From the NCBI RefSeq assembly GCF_016907235.1, contig NZ_JAFBBO010000001.1:2914001-2978000 (forward strand): DNA of 64,000 bases. The letters run 5' to 3'. Position 1 is the first letter of the stretch. The number at the start of each line of letters is the position of its first letter. Under the pieces are notes generated by a model. That model saw nothing but the letters and a program-made list of their open reading frames with translations. It did no database searches and had not been told where the DNA came from. The position numbers were made by a program, and so were the translations under genes. Shown here one piece after another: positions 25,753 through 33,729 of this stretch. Source of the stretch: Oerskovia jenensis. Lineage in GTDB: Bacteria > Actinomycetota > Actinomycetes > Actinomycetales > Cellulomonadaceae.

Positions 25753-26316
25753 ATGACGACGCCTTCGCAGCCCGCCCCGGCCGACCCCTCCGGCATCACC
25801 CCTGACACCAAGGACTGGACCTGGGTCCTCGACCATCCGTGCCCCGAGTGCGGGTTCGAGTCGGGGACGGTCGACCCGGACCAGGTGGGGCCCGCGGTCC
25901 GGGCGACGATCCCGCGCTGGCAGGACGTCCTCGCCCGCCCGGACGCCGCGGTGCGCCCCGACGAGCACACGTGGTCCCCGCTCGAGTACGCGGCGCACGT
26001 CCGCGACGTGTTCGCCATCTTCGACGTGCGTCTCGCGTCGATGGTCGAGGGGGACGACCCGTTGTTCGCGAACTGGGACCAGGACGCGGCGGCGCTCGCG
26101 GGCGACTACGAGCACCAGGACCCGCAGCTCCTCGCCCGGGAGATCGCGATCGCGGGTGATCGGGTCGCGGGGCGGTTCGACGCCGTCGGGCCCGACGACT
26201 GGGAGCGGCCCGGCCGCCGGTCGAACGGCTCGGTCTTCACGGTGCGCACGCTGGGCCAGTACTTCCTGCACGACGTCGTCCACCACCTGCACGACGTCGG
26301 CGCCCCGACCGCCTGA
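25753..26316 (+). CDS. DinB-like metal-dependent thiol transferase family protein
   Basis: Four-helix DinB/maleylpyruvate-isomerase-type protein (187 aa). Histidines expected to hold a metal are in WSPLEYAAHVRDVF and FLHDVVHHLHDVG, with PDDWERPGRRSNG between. The N-terminal PCPECGFESG, commonly seen in the actinobacterial subgroup, is present. Members often use mycothiol as cofactor, which actinobacteria make; the reaction here is unknown. The ATG has no ribosome site but follows a TAGCAT hexamer by six bases, implying a leaderless mRNA. Confidence 0.82.
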   Translation: MTTPSQPAPADPSGITPDTKDWTWVLDHPCPECGFESGTVDPDQVGPAVRATIPRWQDVLARPDAAVRPDEHTWSPLEYAAHVRDVFAIFDVRLASMVEGDDPLFANWDQDAAALAGDYEHQDPQLLAREIAIAGDRVAGRFDAVGPDDWERPGRRSNGSVFTVRTLGQYFLHDVVHHLHDVGAPTA

Positions 26317-26398
26317 CCCGAGCCCGGCGCCCGCACCCGACCCACGCCCGTAACCTCCCGGCATTCTGGGCGGTCGTCGGCGCGCCTAGCGTCACGTC

Positions 26399-27397
26399 AT
26401 GACGCTTCCTCCGACGGGGTGGGTCCCCGACCTGTACCGCAGTGACCACCTGCTCGCGCTGCCGCGTTCGCGCGGTGTCGCGCGTCCGGGGATCGAGGTG
26501 CTCGCGCGGGCCTGGTTCCCGGAGGCGGGTTGGGTGAGCGAGCCGACGAGCGGCCCGGCGGAGCGACCCATGGCGGGCGCACGCTTCCGCGGCGTGGTGC
26601 CCGACGACATCCGTCGCCCCGGGGTGCTCCGGCTCACCGAGGGCGTCGAGGTCGTGGGGCCGTTCGTGGCTCTGGCTCCCGGGGTCCAGGGCCTGGGGGT
26701 GGGGTCCTCGACCGCGGAGGTGTGGGCCGTGCGGGTCGCGCACTCGTCGCGGGGCCGGGCGCCGTTCTCCCTGGAGGACCGTGACGGGCTCGGCCGGGTC
26801 TTCGCCGCGGGGCTGCCCGAGGACATCGAGCTCCGCGCCGTGCGGTGGGCCGTCGCCGCGGCGAGGAAGGTCGGGGGGAGCGTGGCGGTCGACGGGGCGC
26901 AGGTGCTGACGCCGGACCCGGCGCGCGGTGTGGACCTGACGGTGTACAGCGCGCACGCGCTCACACCGGAGTCCGCGCTGGGGGTGCTGCGGACCTTCGT
27001 CCCCGGGGCGCGGGTGACGGAGGTCGAGGAGCGGGCGGACCGCCTGGTCGACTTCGCGCTGGCGGGCGAGACGCCGTACGACGGCGCGGTGCAGCTCGTG
27101 GTGCAGAAGGTGGGCAGGGTGCCCGCGTCCCTGGGGGCGCTCGACTGGCGCGAGTACGGACCGTTCGCGTACCGGCTGGTGTGGGTTCCCACCGATCCGT
27201 ACGAGACGGAGGTCGAGGAGCCGTCGGGACTGCACCTCATCGCACGGGCCCGTATGCGGGCGTCGCTCGCCCGGCTCGCGGCGGTGCTGCAGGGCAGGGT
27301 CCAGGGCGTCCTGGTCGACGACGACGGGTTCGCGGTGTCGGCGACGGAGGTCGAGGAGCGCATCGCAGCGGAGAGCACGGCGCGCTTCTGGGTGTGA
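26399..27397 (+). CDS. Conserved-looking hypothetical protein
   Basis: Soluble protein of 332 aa that I cannot assign. It has a hydrophilic N terminus with GWVPDLYRSDHLLALPRSRG, a middle that alternates short strands and helices, and an Asp/Glu-rich C terminus. There is no signal peptide or membrane segment. Third-position GC bias is typical of genes in this window, so it is likely real. The ATG follows a TAGCGT hexamer by exactly six bases with no Shine-Dalgarno, predicting a leaderless transcript. Its stop is 13 bp before a DnaA-box cluster. Confidence 0.6.
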   Translation: MTLPPTGWVPDLYRSDHLLALPRSRGVARPGIEVLARAWFPEAGWVSEPTSGPAERPMAGARFRGVVPDDIRRPGVLRLTEGVEVVGPFVALAPGVQGLGVGSSTAEVWAVRVAHSSRGRAPFSLEDRDGLGRVFAAGLPEDIELRAVRWAVAAARKVGGSVAVDGAQVLTPDPARGVDLTVYSAHALTPESALGVLRTFVPGARVTEVEERADRLVDFALAGETPYDGAVQLVVQKVGRVPASLGALDWREYGPFAYRLVWVPTDPYETEVEEPSGLHLIARARMRASLARLAAVLQGRVQGVLVDDDGFAVSATEVEERIAAESTARFWV

Positions 27398-27410
27398 CCC
27401 GACCCGAGAG

Positions 27411-27489
27411 TTATCCACAGATTCTGTGCACAAGCCTGTGGGCAACCACGTGAGGACGGTGATCTCGTTGTGGACGAACCTGTGGTGAA
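27411..27489. promoter_or_regulatory. Cluster of five DnaA-box-like sites
   Basis: Within 79 bp are TTATCCACA (27411, plus strand) and, on the minus strand, TTGTGCACA (27425-27433), TTGCCCACA (27437-27445), TCGTCCACA (27469-27477) and TTCACCACA (27481-27489). The first four differ from the actinobacterial consensus TTGTCCACA by one base each, the last by two. Spacings are 14, 12, 32 and 12. No dnaA, dnaN or origin-associated gene is nearby, so a titration, regulatory or accessory role is more likely than oriC. Confidence 0.6.
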
Positions 27490-27544
27490 CGCGATCGTCG
27501 AAAAAGGGTCCGTCGACCTCTTGCCGGGGTGGCCCGTGCAGGAC

Positions 27545-27914
27545 TAGAAACGTCACTATCGGCTTCGACGGGTACGGCGGCAGCAGCCCCAACGACGCCC
27601 TCCCGTACGGGAGGACGGACCGGCAAGGACGCTGGAACCACAACCCCCGAGAGCCCCAGGCTGACCGGAGAACGGTGGGACGTCCCGCGGGTGCCAACGC
27701 CCCGGGCTGCGGGTGACGACGCAGGTCTCGACCGGAACCGGAAGGCCGATCGTGAGAGGCGCCTTCCAGGAGAACAGGACGAGCACCCGCTCGTCGTGGG
27801 GAGGGCGTCGAGCCGCGACGTCGACGCGGAGCCCGGCCGGACCCTCCAGGTCCGGCCGCCTCAGGGCACACGGTCAGTCAGCGAGGCTCCCGGCCCCCGC
27901 CGGGGGCCTCGCTG
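27545..27914 (+). ncRNA. Candidate structured noncoding RNA
   Basis: About 370 bases of a 616-bp gene-free stretch contain several perfect stems in series: CCTCCCGTACGGGAGG (27599-27614), GGGACGTCCC (27677-27686), GACGAGC/GCTCGTC around a four-base loop (27778-27795), and a 10-bp stem (27834-27858) with a five-base loop. A strong terminator hairpin closes the stretch. A weak promoter-like pair TTGCCG and TAGAAA (18 bp apart, 27521-27550) precedes it. I do not recognise tmRNA, RNase P RNA, SRP RNA, 6S or a known riboswitch. Open frames here show poor codon bias. Confidence 0.4.
27879..27914 (+). terminator. Strong terminator hairpin
   Basis: A 16-bp stem with a single G-T pair (27879-27894 with 27899-27914) around a CCCC loop. 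No coding gene ends nearby on either strand, which is why it argues for a separate transcript ending here. Confidence 0.7.
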
Positions 27915-28013
27915 TGTCTCGGCGGTCGGTCGCCAACGGTTCCCCGCCGTCCGGCTCGTCGGCTCGGTCCGCAGCGGCGGGCCCCACGCCGGAGGTGAGC
28001 CTAGGCTCGTCCC

Positions 28014-29132
28014 ATGAGCAACCTCGAGACCCGGCCCCGCGAAGAGGTGTGCGCCGCGGGGAGCCATGCTCCGTCGTCGGGCGCGCAGGACGTCCCGGGC
28101 GCAGGATCGCCCGTCGAGATCCTCGACCACCGCCAGGTCCCGCTCGGCGGTACCCGCGCCATGGACGTGCGCCGCACGCTGCCGCAGCGCGTGCGCTCGC
28201 TCGTGGGCGCGTGGTGCTTCCTGGACCACTACGGGCCCGACGACGTCTCGACGTCCGACGGCATGCAGGTCCCGCCGCACCCGCACACCGGCCTCCAGAC
28301 CGTGAGCTGGCTGTTCGCGGGCGAGATCCTGCACCGCGACTCGGTCGGCTCGTTGCAGACCGTGCGGCCGGGCGAGCTCAACCTCATGACGGCCGGACGC
28401 GGCATCTCGCACTCGGAGGAGTCGCCCGCGGGCGTGCGCCCGCCCCTGCTGCACGGCGTGCAGCTCTGGGTCGCGCTGCCGGCGGACCGGCTCGGTGACG
28501 AGCCCTTCTTCGAGCACCACGGCGACCTGCCCGCGTGGAGCGGGCCTGGGGGCGAGCGGGTCCAGGTGCTCGTGGGGGCGCTGAGCTTGGGCGGCGCCGA
28601 GCTGCGGTCGGCCGCGACGGTCTTCACGCCCCTGGTCGGGGCGCAGGTGGACCTGCCCGCGGGGGCGTCGGTCGAGCTCGCGGTGGACCCGGGCTTCGAG
28701 CACGCGCTGCTCGTCGATGCGGGCGACGCGTCGTTCGAGGGCGTGCCCGTGCCGGTCGCATCGCTCGGCTACGTCGAGCCAGGGCGTTCGGTGCTGACCG
28801 TCTCGGCGGGGGAGCGAGCCGTGCGGGCCGTGCTGATCGGCGGCGAGCCGTTCGCCGAGGAGATCGTCATGTGGTGGAACTTCGTGGGCCGCTCGCACGA
28901 CGACGTCGCGGCCGCGCGTGCGGACTGGATGGCGCAGGTCGAGGTCAGCCCGGATGTCCTGGGGGACGAGACGGCCGCGGCGCAGGTCTCCGTGCCCGGG
29001 GACGGCGGCACGCGCTACGCCGCAGGGGCGTCGGGCCGAAGGTTCGGTGAGGTCGCCGGCTACGACGGCGGGCCGCTGCCCGCTCCGGTGCTGCCGGACG
29101 TGCGCCTGAAGCCGCGCCGCCGCCCGTCCTGA
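28014..29132 (+). CDS. Pirin family protein
   Basis: Bicupin protein of the pirin family (372 aa). The N-terminal cupin has the metal-binding signature PPHPHTGLQT followed by GELNLMTAGRGISHSEES; the usual pirin Pirin_C region starts near residue 205 and ends around EEIVMWWNFVGRSHDD. Bacterial pirins include quercetinase-like enzymes and pyruvate-dehydrogenase modulators; this role is unknown. About 65 residues at the C terminus exceed the usual length. The ATG follows TAGGCT by six bases (leaderless candidate). Confidence 0.9.
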   Translation: MSNLETRPREEVCAAGSHAPSSGAQDVPGAGSPVEILDHRQVPLGGTRAMDVRRTLPQRVRSLVGAWCFLDHYGPDDVSTSDGMQVPPHPHTGLQTVSWLFAGEILHRDSVGSLQTVRPGELNLMTAGRGISHSEESPAGVRPPLLHGVQLWVALPADRLGDEPFFEHHGDLPAWSGPGGERVQVLVGALSLGGAELRSAATVFTPLVGAQVDLPAGASVELAVDPGFEHALLVDAGDASFEGVPVPVASLGYVEPGRSVLTVSAGERAVRAVLIGGEPFAEEIVMWWNFVGRSHDDVAAARADWMAQVEVSPDVLGDETAAAQVSVPGDGGTRYAAGASGRRFGEVAGYDGGPLPAPVLPDVRLKPRRRPS

Positions 29133-29151
29133 GGTCTCGCCGGAGCGTTGT

Positions 29152-29203
29152 GGGCGGAGATGTGGCCGCCATCTCTCGCGAGATGGCGGCCACATCTCCG
29201 CCC
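29152..29203. terminator. Perfect 24-bp-arm palindrome between convergent genes
   Basis: Arms 29152-29175 and 29180-29203 are perfectly complementary with a TCGC loop. The arm begins GGGCGGAGATGTGG. It sits between the convergent pirin and FtsX-type permease genes and is probably a bidirectional terminator. I saw no second copy in the window. Confidence 0.8.
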
Positions 29204-29222
29204 TCATCCAGATCGTGGGTTG

Positions 29223-30476
29223 TCAGGGGACGCGCAGGATCCGGACCGGATCTCGGTGCGCGGCGGCCAGGGCGGGCGGTACTGCCCCTGCGAGGGCGAT
29301 GAGGACCGCGAGGGTCGCGACGCCGGTCGTGAACGTGGGGTCGGGCAGGGTGCCCGTCAGCTGGTGCACGACGGCGAGCCCGCCCCCGACGCCGAGCGCG
29401 ATCCCGGCCAGGGCAGCGACCCCGGTCTGGACCAGGACGAGGGTGATGATCGCGGTGCGCGTGGCACCGAGTGCGCGACGCCGCCCGAAGTCCCGGCGCC
29501 TGCCCGCAACGGCCCCGAGCATGGTGATGGTGATGAGCGCGAGTCCGACCCCCAGGACGACGGCCATGAGCTGTCTGGACGACGCCCCGAGCTCCCCGGC
29601 GACGACCTCGCGCAGCGCGAGCGCGCCGTCGGGGGTCTCGACCGTGATCTGCCGGGACTCGGCTGCGGGCATGACGGCCGGGATGGCTGCGGCGAGTTCG
29701 TCGACCGTGGTGACGTCGGTCGCCATGGCGTACACGTAGCGTGCCTCGACGGGCGGGGGCGTGTCCCCGGACGTACCGGGGCCGCTCGGGGCGAGCGGCG
29801 TCGTCGGGCTGGAGACGAGGATGCTGGTGCTGAGCGACGCGAGCGGACCCGTGGCCTCGTAGACCCCGACCACGGGCCACGAGCGTGGGCCGTCGGTCAC
29901 GGTTCCGACGCCGTCGACCATCCCGAGCGTGCGCGCCGCGTCGACCCCCATGACTGCCTCGCCCTCGCGCGGGGTTCGGCCAGTGACGATCTGGAGCGCG
30001 GGGGGCAGGCCGCCGTACAGGGGACGCAGGGCAACCCCGGCGGACAGCCCGCCCGTGTCGGCGTTACGGACATCGGTCACCGATCCCAGCGCGAACGCCC
30101 AGCTCACGGAGTCCAGGCGCGCGACGTCCTCGACGCCGCGCGCGTGCATGTGTGCGTTGCCCGACTGGTCGAACGCCGTGACGAGCCGTGTGCCGACCCC
30201 GTCGATCCGGTCCATCACCGCGCGCTCTGCGGCGGCGGACTGCCCGGTGGTGGCAAACACCACGAGGCACACGATCGCGATGACGAGCGCTGCGGTCGCT
30301 GTCGCGACGGGCTGGGCGAACGCGGACTTCACGCCGTCGGCGAGGAGTCGCGCGGGACGCGGCGACCCGGGCCAGGTCTCTCTCCTGCCCGACGGCGGGC
30401 CATCAGCGGGGAGCTCGGGTGCGGCGGTGCGCGGGTCGGGTGCGGGGGGCGAGAGCTGCTGCTCGGGCGCGCTCAT
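29223..30476 (-). CDS. FtsX/MacB-type ABC transporter permease
   Basis: Membrane subunit of a MacB-like exporter (417 aa). After a Pro-rich cytoplasmic leader come one helix (TATAALVIAIVCLVVFATTG), a large extracytoplasmic domain of about 200 residues, and three C-terminal helices with the FtsX-domain pattern MAVVLGVGLALITITMLGAV, GRRRALGATRTAIITLVLVQ. The end HRDPVRILRVP is typical. It overlaps the ATPase gene by four bases (ATGA). Permeases of this type work with an adaptor to move peptides or lipids outward rather than through a channel. Confidence 0.87.
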   Translation of the reverse strand: MSAPEQQLSPPAPDPRTAAPELPADGPPSGRRETWPGSPRPARLLADGVKSAFAQPVATATAALVIAIVCLVVFATTGQSAAAERAVMDRIDGVGTRLVTAFDQSGNAHMHARGVEDVARLDSVSWAFALGSVTDVRNADTGGLSAGVALRPLYGGLPPALQIVTGRTPREGEAVMGVDAARTLGMVDGVGTVTDGPRSWPVVGVYEATGPLASLSTSILVSSPTTPLAPSGPGTSGDTPPPVEARYVYAMATDVTTVDELAAAIPAVMPAAESRQITVETPDGALALREVVAGELGASSRQLMAVVLGVGLALITITMLGAVAGRRRDFGRRRALGATRTAIITLVLVQTGVAALAGIALGVGGGLAVVHQLTGTLPDPTFTTGVATLAVLIALAGAVPPALAAAHRDPVRILRVP

Positions 30477-31114
30477 GCCAGGACCAGCCGGTGGTCGGCC
30501 TCGGCGGCGAGCTGCTCGTCGTGCGTCGCGATGACGACGGTCGCGCCGCTTCGAGCGTGGTCGCGCAGCGCGTCCCACACGATGCGGGCGGAGGCGTGGT
30601 CGAGGTTGCCCGTTGGCTCGTCGCCGAACACCACGCGCGGCGAGGTCAGCAGCGCGCGGCACAGGGCCACGCGCTGGGCCTGACCACCTGAGATCTCACC
30701 GGGACGGTGCGTCGCCCGGTGCCCCACGCCGAACCGGTCGAGCAGGTCGGCGGCGCGGGTGCGCGCGACGCGGGCGGGCATGCCCGCGAACAGGGCGCCC
30801 TCGCAGACGTTGTCGGTGATGGTGCGGGCCGGGTCGAGCATCGCGTCCTGGAAGACGAAGCCGACGTCCGCGGCCCGCAGGCGCGAGCGCTCGGCGTCGG
30901 GCAGCGACGCGACGGGCCGGCCGTCCCACAGGACCTCGCCCGAGGTCGTGCGCAGCATGAGCGCCAGGATGTAGAGCAGCGTCGACTTGCCCGACCCGGA
31001 GGGGCCCGTGACCGTGGTCAGCGCGCCGGGCGCGAAGGCCGTGGTCAGCCCCTCGATGACCGGGGGAGCACCCTTGCGGTAGGCGAACGTCAGGTCGCTC
31101 GTCGCGAGGGTCAC
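30473..31114 (-). CDS. MacB/LolD-type ABC transporter ATP-binding protein
   Basis: ATPase of the same exporter (213 aa). It has Walker A GPSGSGKST, Q-loop VGFVFQDAMLDP, signature EISGGQAQRVALCR, Walker B VVFGDEPTGNLD and switch THDEQLAAEADH. The GDEPTGNLD form is characteristic of the MacB/LolD/FtsE branch. GTG start overlaps the adaptor stop (GTGA), so adaptor, ATPase and permease are translationally coupled. Confidence 0.93.
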   Translation of the reverse strand: MTLATSDLTFAYRKGAPPVIEGLTTAFAPGALTTVTGPSGSGKSTLLYILALMLRTTSGEVLWDGRPVASLPDAERSRLRAADVGFVFQDAMLDPARTITDNVCEGALFAGMPARVARTRAADLLDRFGVGHRATHRPGEISGGQAQRVALCRALLTSPRVVFGDEPTGNLDHASARIVWDALRDHARSGATVVIATHDEQLAAEADHRLVLA

Positions 31115-32265
31115 GGCGTGGTCCCGCCTGTGCCGCCTCCGGTCTCAGCCGTACCGGCGTCCGACCCGTCACCCTTGCCTCCGGTCGTACCCCCGCTGGC
31201 CCCTGGGTCCTTCTCGCCGAACAGCCGCACGACGTCGCCCACCGCGATGCCGTCGACGACGGCCCGACCGTTGCCCTGAGACAGGATCGTGACGGGGACC
31301 TGCTCGCCGTCCTCGGTGACGACGAACGCCTCCCCACCGGCTCGCGTGCCGATCGCTGCTGCCGGGACGGCAGGGCCTGTCGCATCCTCGACGGTGATGA
31401 TGTTCCCGGTGAACAGCGCGTCCTTCTCGGCGACGGGGACGCTGCTGCACGCCACGCCGCACAGCGAGCCGCCGTCGGGGGCCGTGAGCGTGAGGAGGAG
31501 GAGGCCGTTGTCGGTGGTGGTGGCGGAGGCGATGATGCCGTCCCAGGTCGCGTCGGCCCCGGTCACCGAGACCGGGCCGGACGTGGGGACGAGCCCCGCC
31601 TGGTCGGCGGACAGCTCCATGACGAACGTCGGCGTCAGACCGAGCGAGGACACCACGGCCGTACCGGGAGTCAGCTGAGCACCGAGGAAGACCTCGGGGT
31701 CGAGGACGACCCTCGCTGGCAGCGTGCCGACGAAGACGACGTCCCCCGCGCGGACGACCCCGTCCTCGGTGACCTTGGCGGTCTTCTGCCACTTCTTGAC
31801 CGCCGCAGTCGTGGCCTCGGAGAACTTCCCGTCCGGGGTGCGGACCTTGAGATAGCCCGCGTCGCGCAGGAACTCCTGGAGCTGGCGGACGTCCGCCCCC
31901 TCGCTGCCCTCGGAGAGGTCACGGAATGAGGGAACCGCGCCGGACGCGATGACGACTGGCCGCAGGTCCACGGTGTACAGGATGTCGCCCGCCGCGACCG
32001 TGTCGCCCTCGACGACCTCGAGGGACGTCACTGTCCCCGTGGCGGCCCCGGTTCCGAGCGGCGTCTTGTCCCATCGGGCCGCGACCGGGAAGGACATCGA
32101 GTTCCCGACCGTCTCCTCGCGGACCGTGTAGAGCGGCACCGTCGACTCAGCCACCGGAGCGGCGGGCGGGGCGAACGTCGCCCGCCCCGCCCACAATCCA
32201 CCGGCCGCTGCGAGCAGCACCACCAGAACCCAGGCCGCTCGGGCCCCCCACCTGCGTGTCATCAT
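31111..32265 (-). CDS. HlyD-like membrane-fusion adaptor with peptidoglycan-binding domain
   Basis: Adaptor of the exporter (384 aa). An N-terminal anchor helix (AAWVLVVLLAAAGGLWAG) precedes an extracytoplasmic region with a lipoyl/barrel-sandwich half (GTVTSLEVVEGDTVAAGDIL), then a PG-binding_1 domain at about residues 120-170 (GADVRQLQEFLRDAGYLK, TTAAVKKWQKTAKV), the second lipoyl half and a beta-barrel. A Gly/Thr-rich tail ends it. Such adaptors in Gram-positive bacteria couple MacB-type ABC exporters to the cell wall. Two adjacent ATGs (32265 and 32262) are possible starts; the ribosome site is weak. Confidence 0.85.
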   Translation of the reverse strand: MMTRRWGARAAWVLVVLLAAAGGLWAGRATFAPPAAPVAESTVPLYTVREETVGNSMSFPVAARWDKTPLGTGAATGTVTSLEVVEGDTVAAGDILYTVDLRPVVIASGAVPSFRDLSEGSEGADVRQLQEFLRDAGYLKVRTPDGKFSEATTAAVKKWQKTAKVTEDGVVRAGDVVFVGTLPARVVLDPEVFLGAQLTPGTAVVSSLGLTPTFVMELSADQAGLVPTSGPVSVTGADATWDGIIASATTTDNGLLLLTLTAPDGGSLCGVACSSVPVAEKDALFTGNIITVEDATGPAVPAAAIGTRAGGEAFVVTEDGEQVPVTILSQGNGRAVVDGIAVGDVVRLFGEKDPGASGGTTGGKGDGSDAGTAETGGGTGGTTP

Positions 32266-32518
32266 CTTCCGTTCATAGTCGTGCGATTCGAGCGGCGGTC
32301 GTGCCGGGTGCGCTTGAGCCGGCCCGGCTGCAACGCATCGCGTCCAGTGGCCGCGATGCGGGGTTGCGGCCCTTCCTGGTCGAGGCGAAAACGCCCGACA
32401 CCGGTTCTTTGCCGTTCTCTGCGTACCTGCTGACCGTGAACGTATTACCGGGGCGCAGTCAGGATCGAGAAGCAGGGGATTCCCGACCCCGGGACTCTGT
32501 GGTCCGATCCGGAGATGG
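32266..32518. other. Intergenic region upstream of the adaptor gene
   Basis: Gap of 253 bp without a convincing gene. An inverted repeat GCATCGCG/CGCGATGC (32335-32342 and 32352-32359, 9-base spacer) could be an operator for the adaptor-ABC operon or a terminator of the lipoprotein gene; both run leftward. Confidence 0.35.
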
Positions 32519-33127
32519 TCACTCGCTGGTCACGTCTTCAGCAAAGTCGGTCGTGTAGACGACGCCGTCTTCGACGCAGATCGACTTGAGCCGGTACCAC
32601 TCGTCCTTGGAGATCTCCGGCTCGGCCTCGAGGAGTGCGGCGTACGGCGACCAGACGTTGACAGTGTCGGCCCCGTTGAAGGTATCGATCCACGTCTCAC
32701 GACTCGGTGGGTCGGCTAGGGTATACCCTTCGGCGAGAAGGCAGGCGTGCGTGTCGACGACGCGGTCGTAGAAATCGCTCGCTGCGGGGACCTCCTGCTC
32801 TCCCAGCTGCCCGATGGCCTTGTTGTAGCACGCATTCATGACTGTATCGAAGGCTTTCTGCTGTTCAAGTGGTGCGCCGGACAGATCGAGCGAGATTCCT
32901 CCGTCGATCTCGGTCGTCACCGTGTACCCCTTCTCGCGGGCGCAGGCTTCTTGAAAGGCGGTGAAGGCCTCTGTGGTTTGTAGCTGCTCGGCCATCCATG
33001 CGGGCGGAGTATAGCGGGCCTCCGGAGCTTCCCGTGTCGGAGCGGAAGTGCAGGCCGCGCATGCGAGGAGTAGTGCGGATAGCAGGATCGAGCCGCCGAG
33101 TGGTGCGGCGGGACGTAGAGTGCTCAT
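32519..33127 (-). CDS. Hypothetical surface lipoprotein
   Basis: Secreted lipoprotein of 202 aa with signal peptide and lipobox LLACAAC. The mature part has a Pro-rich start, several cysteines that could form disulfides (FQEACAREKG, VMNACYNKA, DTHACLLAEG, LKSICVEDG), and no family I recognise. GGAG lies seven bases before the ATG. Base composition is visibly less GC-rich than the surroundings, with AT-ending codons, suggesting horizontal transfer. It lies between a small secreted protein gene and an exporter operon, so it may serve as receptor, immunity or accessory protein; that is inference. Confidence 0.6.
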   Translation of the reverse strand: MSTLRPAAPLGGSILLSALLLACAACTSAPTREAPEARYTPPAWMAEQLQTTEAFTAFQEACAREKGYTVTTEIDGGISLDLSGAPLEQQKAFDTVMNACYNKAIGQLGEQEVPAASDFYDRVVDTHACLLAEGYTLADPPSRETWIDTFNGADTVNVWSPYAALLEAEPEISKDEWYRLKSICVEDGVVYTTDFAEDVTSE

Positions 33128-33236
33128 CGGAAGTCTCCGTCGTGAATGATGCAGACCAAACCGCAGCGTGACTGGGCTGGAGAGTGTTGTAATTTTTGGG
33201 TGATCGAAACTCGCGCTTCGGATCGCAGCGAAGAAC

Positions 33237-33280
33237 GGTGGGGATGGCGCCGCGGTTCGTCGAGGAAAGCCATCCCCACC
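33237..33280 (-). terminator. Hairpin just after the small secreted protein gene
   Basis: GGTGGGGATGGC (33237-33248) and its exact complement (33269-33280) form a 12-bp stem with a 20-base loop, 9 bases after the stop codon of the gene at 33290. It probably ends or attenuates the small transcript before the lipoprotein gene. Confidence 0.6.
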
Positions 33281-33289
33281 GGTGATTTG

Positions 33290-33637
33290 CTACACGCTGC
33301 AGGTATAGGACCAGCCCGGAACGACGTTCTGCGTGTTCGACACGCTCCAGTAGACAGCCCCGGAAATGGCGCTACGAGCCTTCGCGGTTGCAACGCTCCC
33401 GTTCGACGTGGAACCAGTCCTGTAGGTTCCGCCAGAGTTCACGCTTACCCAGGACTTGGAGGTGCCGGTCGTCACCTGATAGCGACCGCCGGGGCAGTCG
33501 CCCGTGTCGTCGATCTTGATCGCGCTTGCGCTGCTTGCCGGAACGAAGATCAGAGCAGCGGCCAAGAGCAGGCCGATCGCCCCCCTGCTGACTTGCGATG
33601 CATCGATGCACCCTTCTGTCGGGGTCGCGCACGACAT
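33290..33637 (-). CDS. Small secreted two-cysteine protein
   Basis: Exported protein of 115 aa. A Sec signal (GAIGLLLAAALIFVPASSASA) is predicted to be cut after SASA, leaving about 76 residues rich in Ser, Thr and Gly, with one Cys near the start (DTGDCPGG) and one near the end (WSYTCSV), which suggests a single disulfide. I recognise no family; size and composition recall secreted bacteriocin-like proteins. It has its own sigma-70-type promoter, AAGGG ten bases before the ATG, and a following hairpin. Codon use is less GC-biased than the chromosome. Alternative starts within the first 17 codons are possible. Confidence 0.6.
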   Translation of the reverse strand: MSCATPTEGCIDASQVSRGAIGLLLAAALIFVPASSASAIKIDDTGDCPGGRYQVTTGTSKSWVSVNSGGTYRTGSTSNGSVATAKARSAISGAVYWSVSNTQNVVPGWSYTCSV

Positions 33638-33670
33638 TGCGCAGCGACCCTTACTTACTGGACGTGAATG

Positions 33671-33700
33671 AGAATAGCGACCTGCAGAGGGGGTTGTCTA
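33671..33700 (-). promoter_or_regulatory. Promoter of the small secreted protein gene
   Basis: On the minus strand, TAGACA (33695-33700) and TATTCT (33671-33676) are separated by 18 bp. The start codon lies 34 bases beyond the -10, leaving room for a short leader with the AAGGG ribosome site. Confidence 0.6.
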
Positions 33701-33729
33701 CTGGCGGTTCGAGAGACGCCCTGGCATCA

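Noticed and set aside
27411-27489. Chromosomal replication origin
   Set aside because: DnaA-like boxes are present, but dnaA, dnaN, recF, rpmH and an AT-rich unwinding region are all absent, so I call only a box cluster.
27529-28017. 162-codon open frame across the RNA candidate
   Set aside because: It uses many A/T-ending codons unlike neighbouring genes, has no ribosome site, runs through the terminator hairpin and overlaps the pirin promoter and start.
32256-32558. 100-codon plus-strand frame between adaptor and lipoprotein genes
   Set aside because: No ribosome site, no family resemblance, and it overlaps the 3' end of the lipoprotein gene on the other strand.
33290-33637. Lactococcin-972 family bacteriocin
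   Set aside because: Size, signal peptide and ABC neighbours are reminiscent, but the mature sequence does not show the family pattern I know, so I leave it unnamed.
33146-33667. 173-codon plus-strand frame over the small secreted protein
   Set aside because: The minus-strand gene has signal peptide, promoter, ribosome site and hairpin; the plus-strand frame has none of these.
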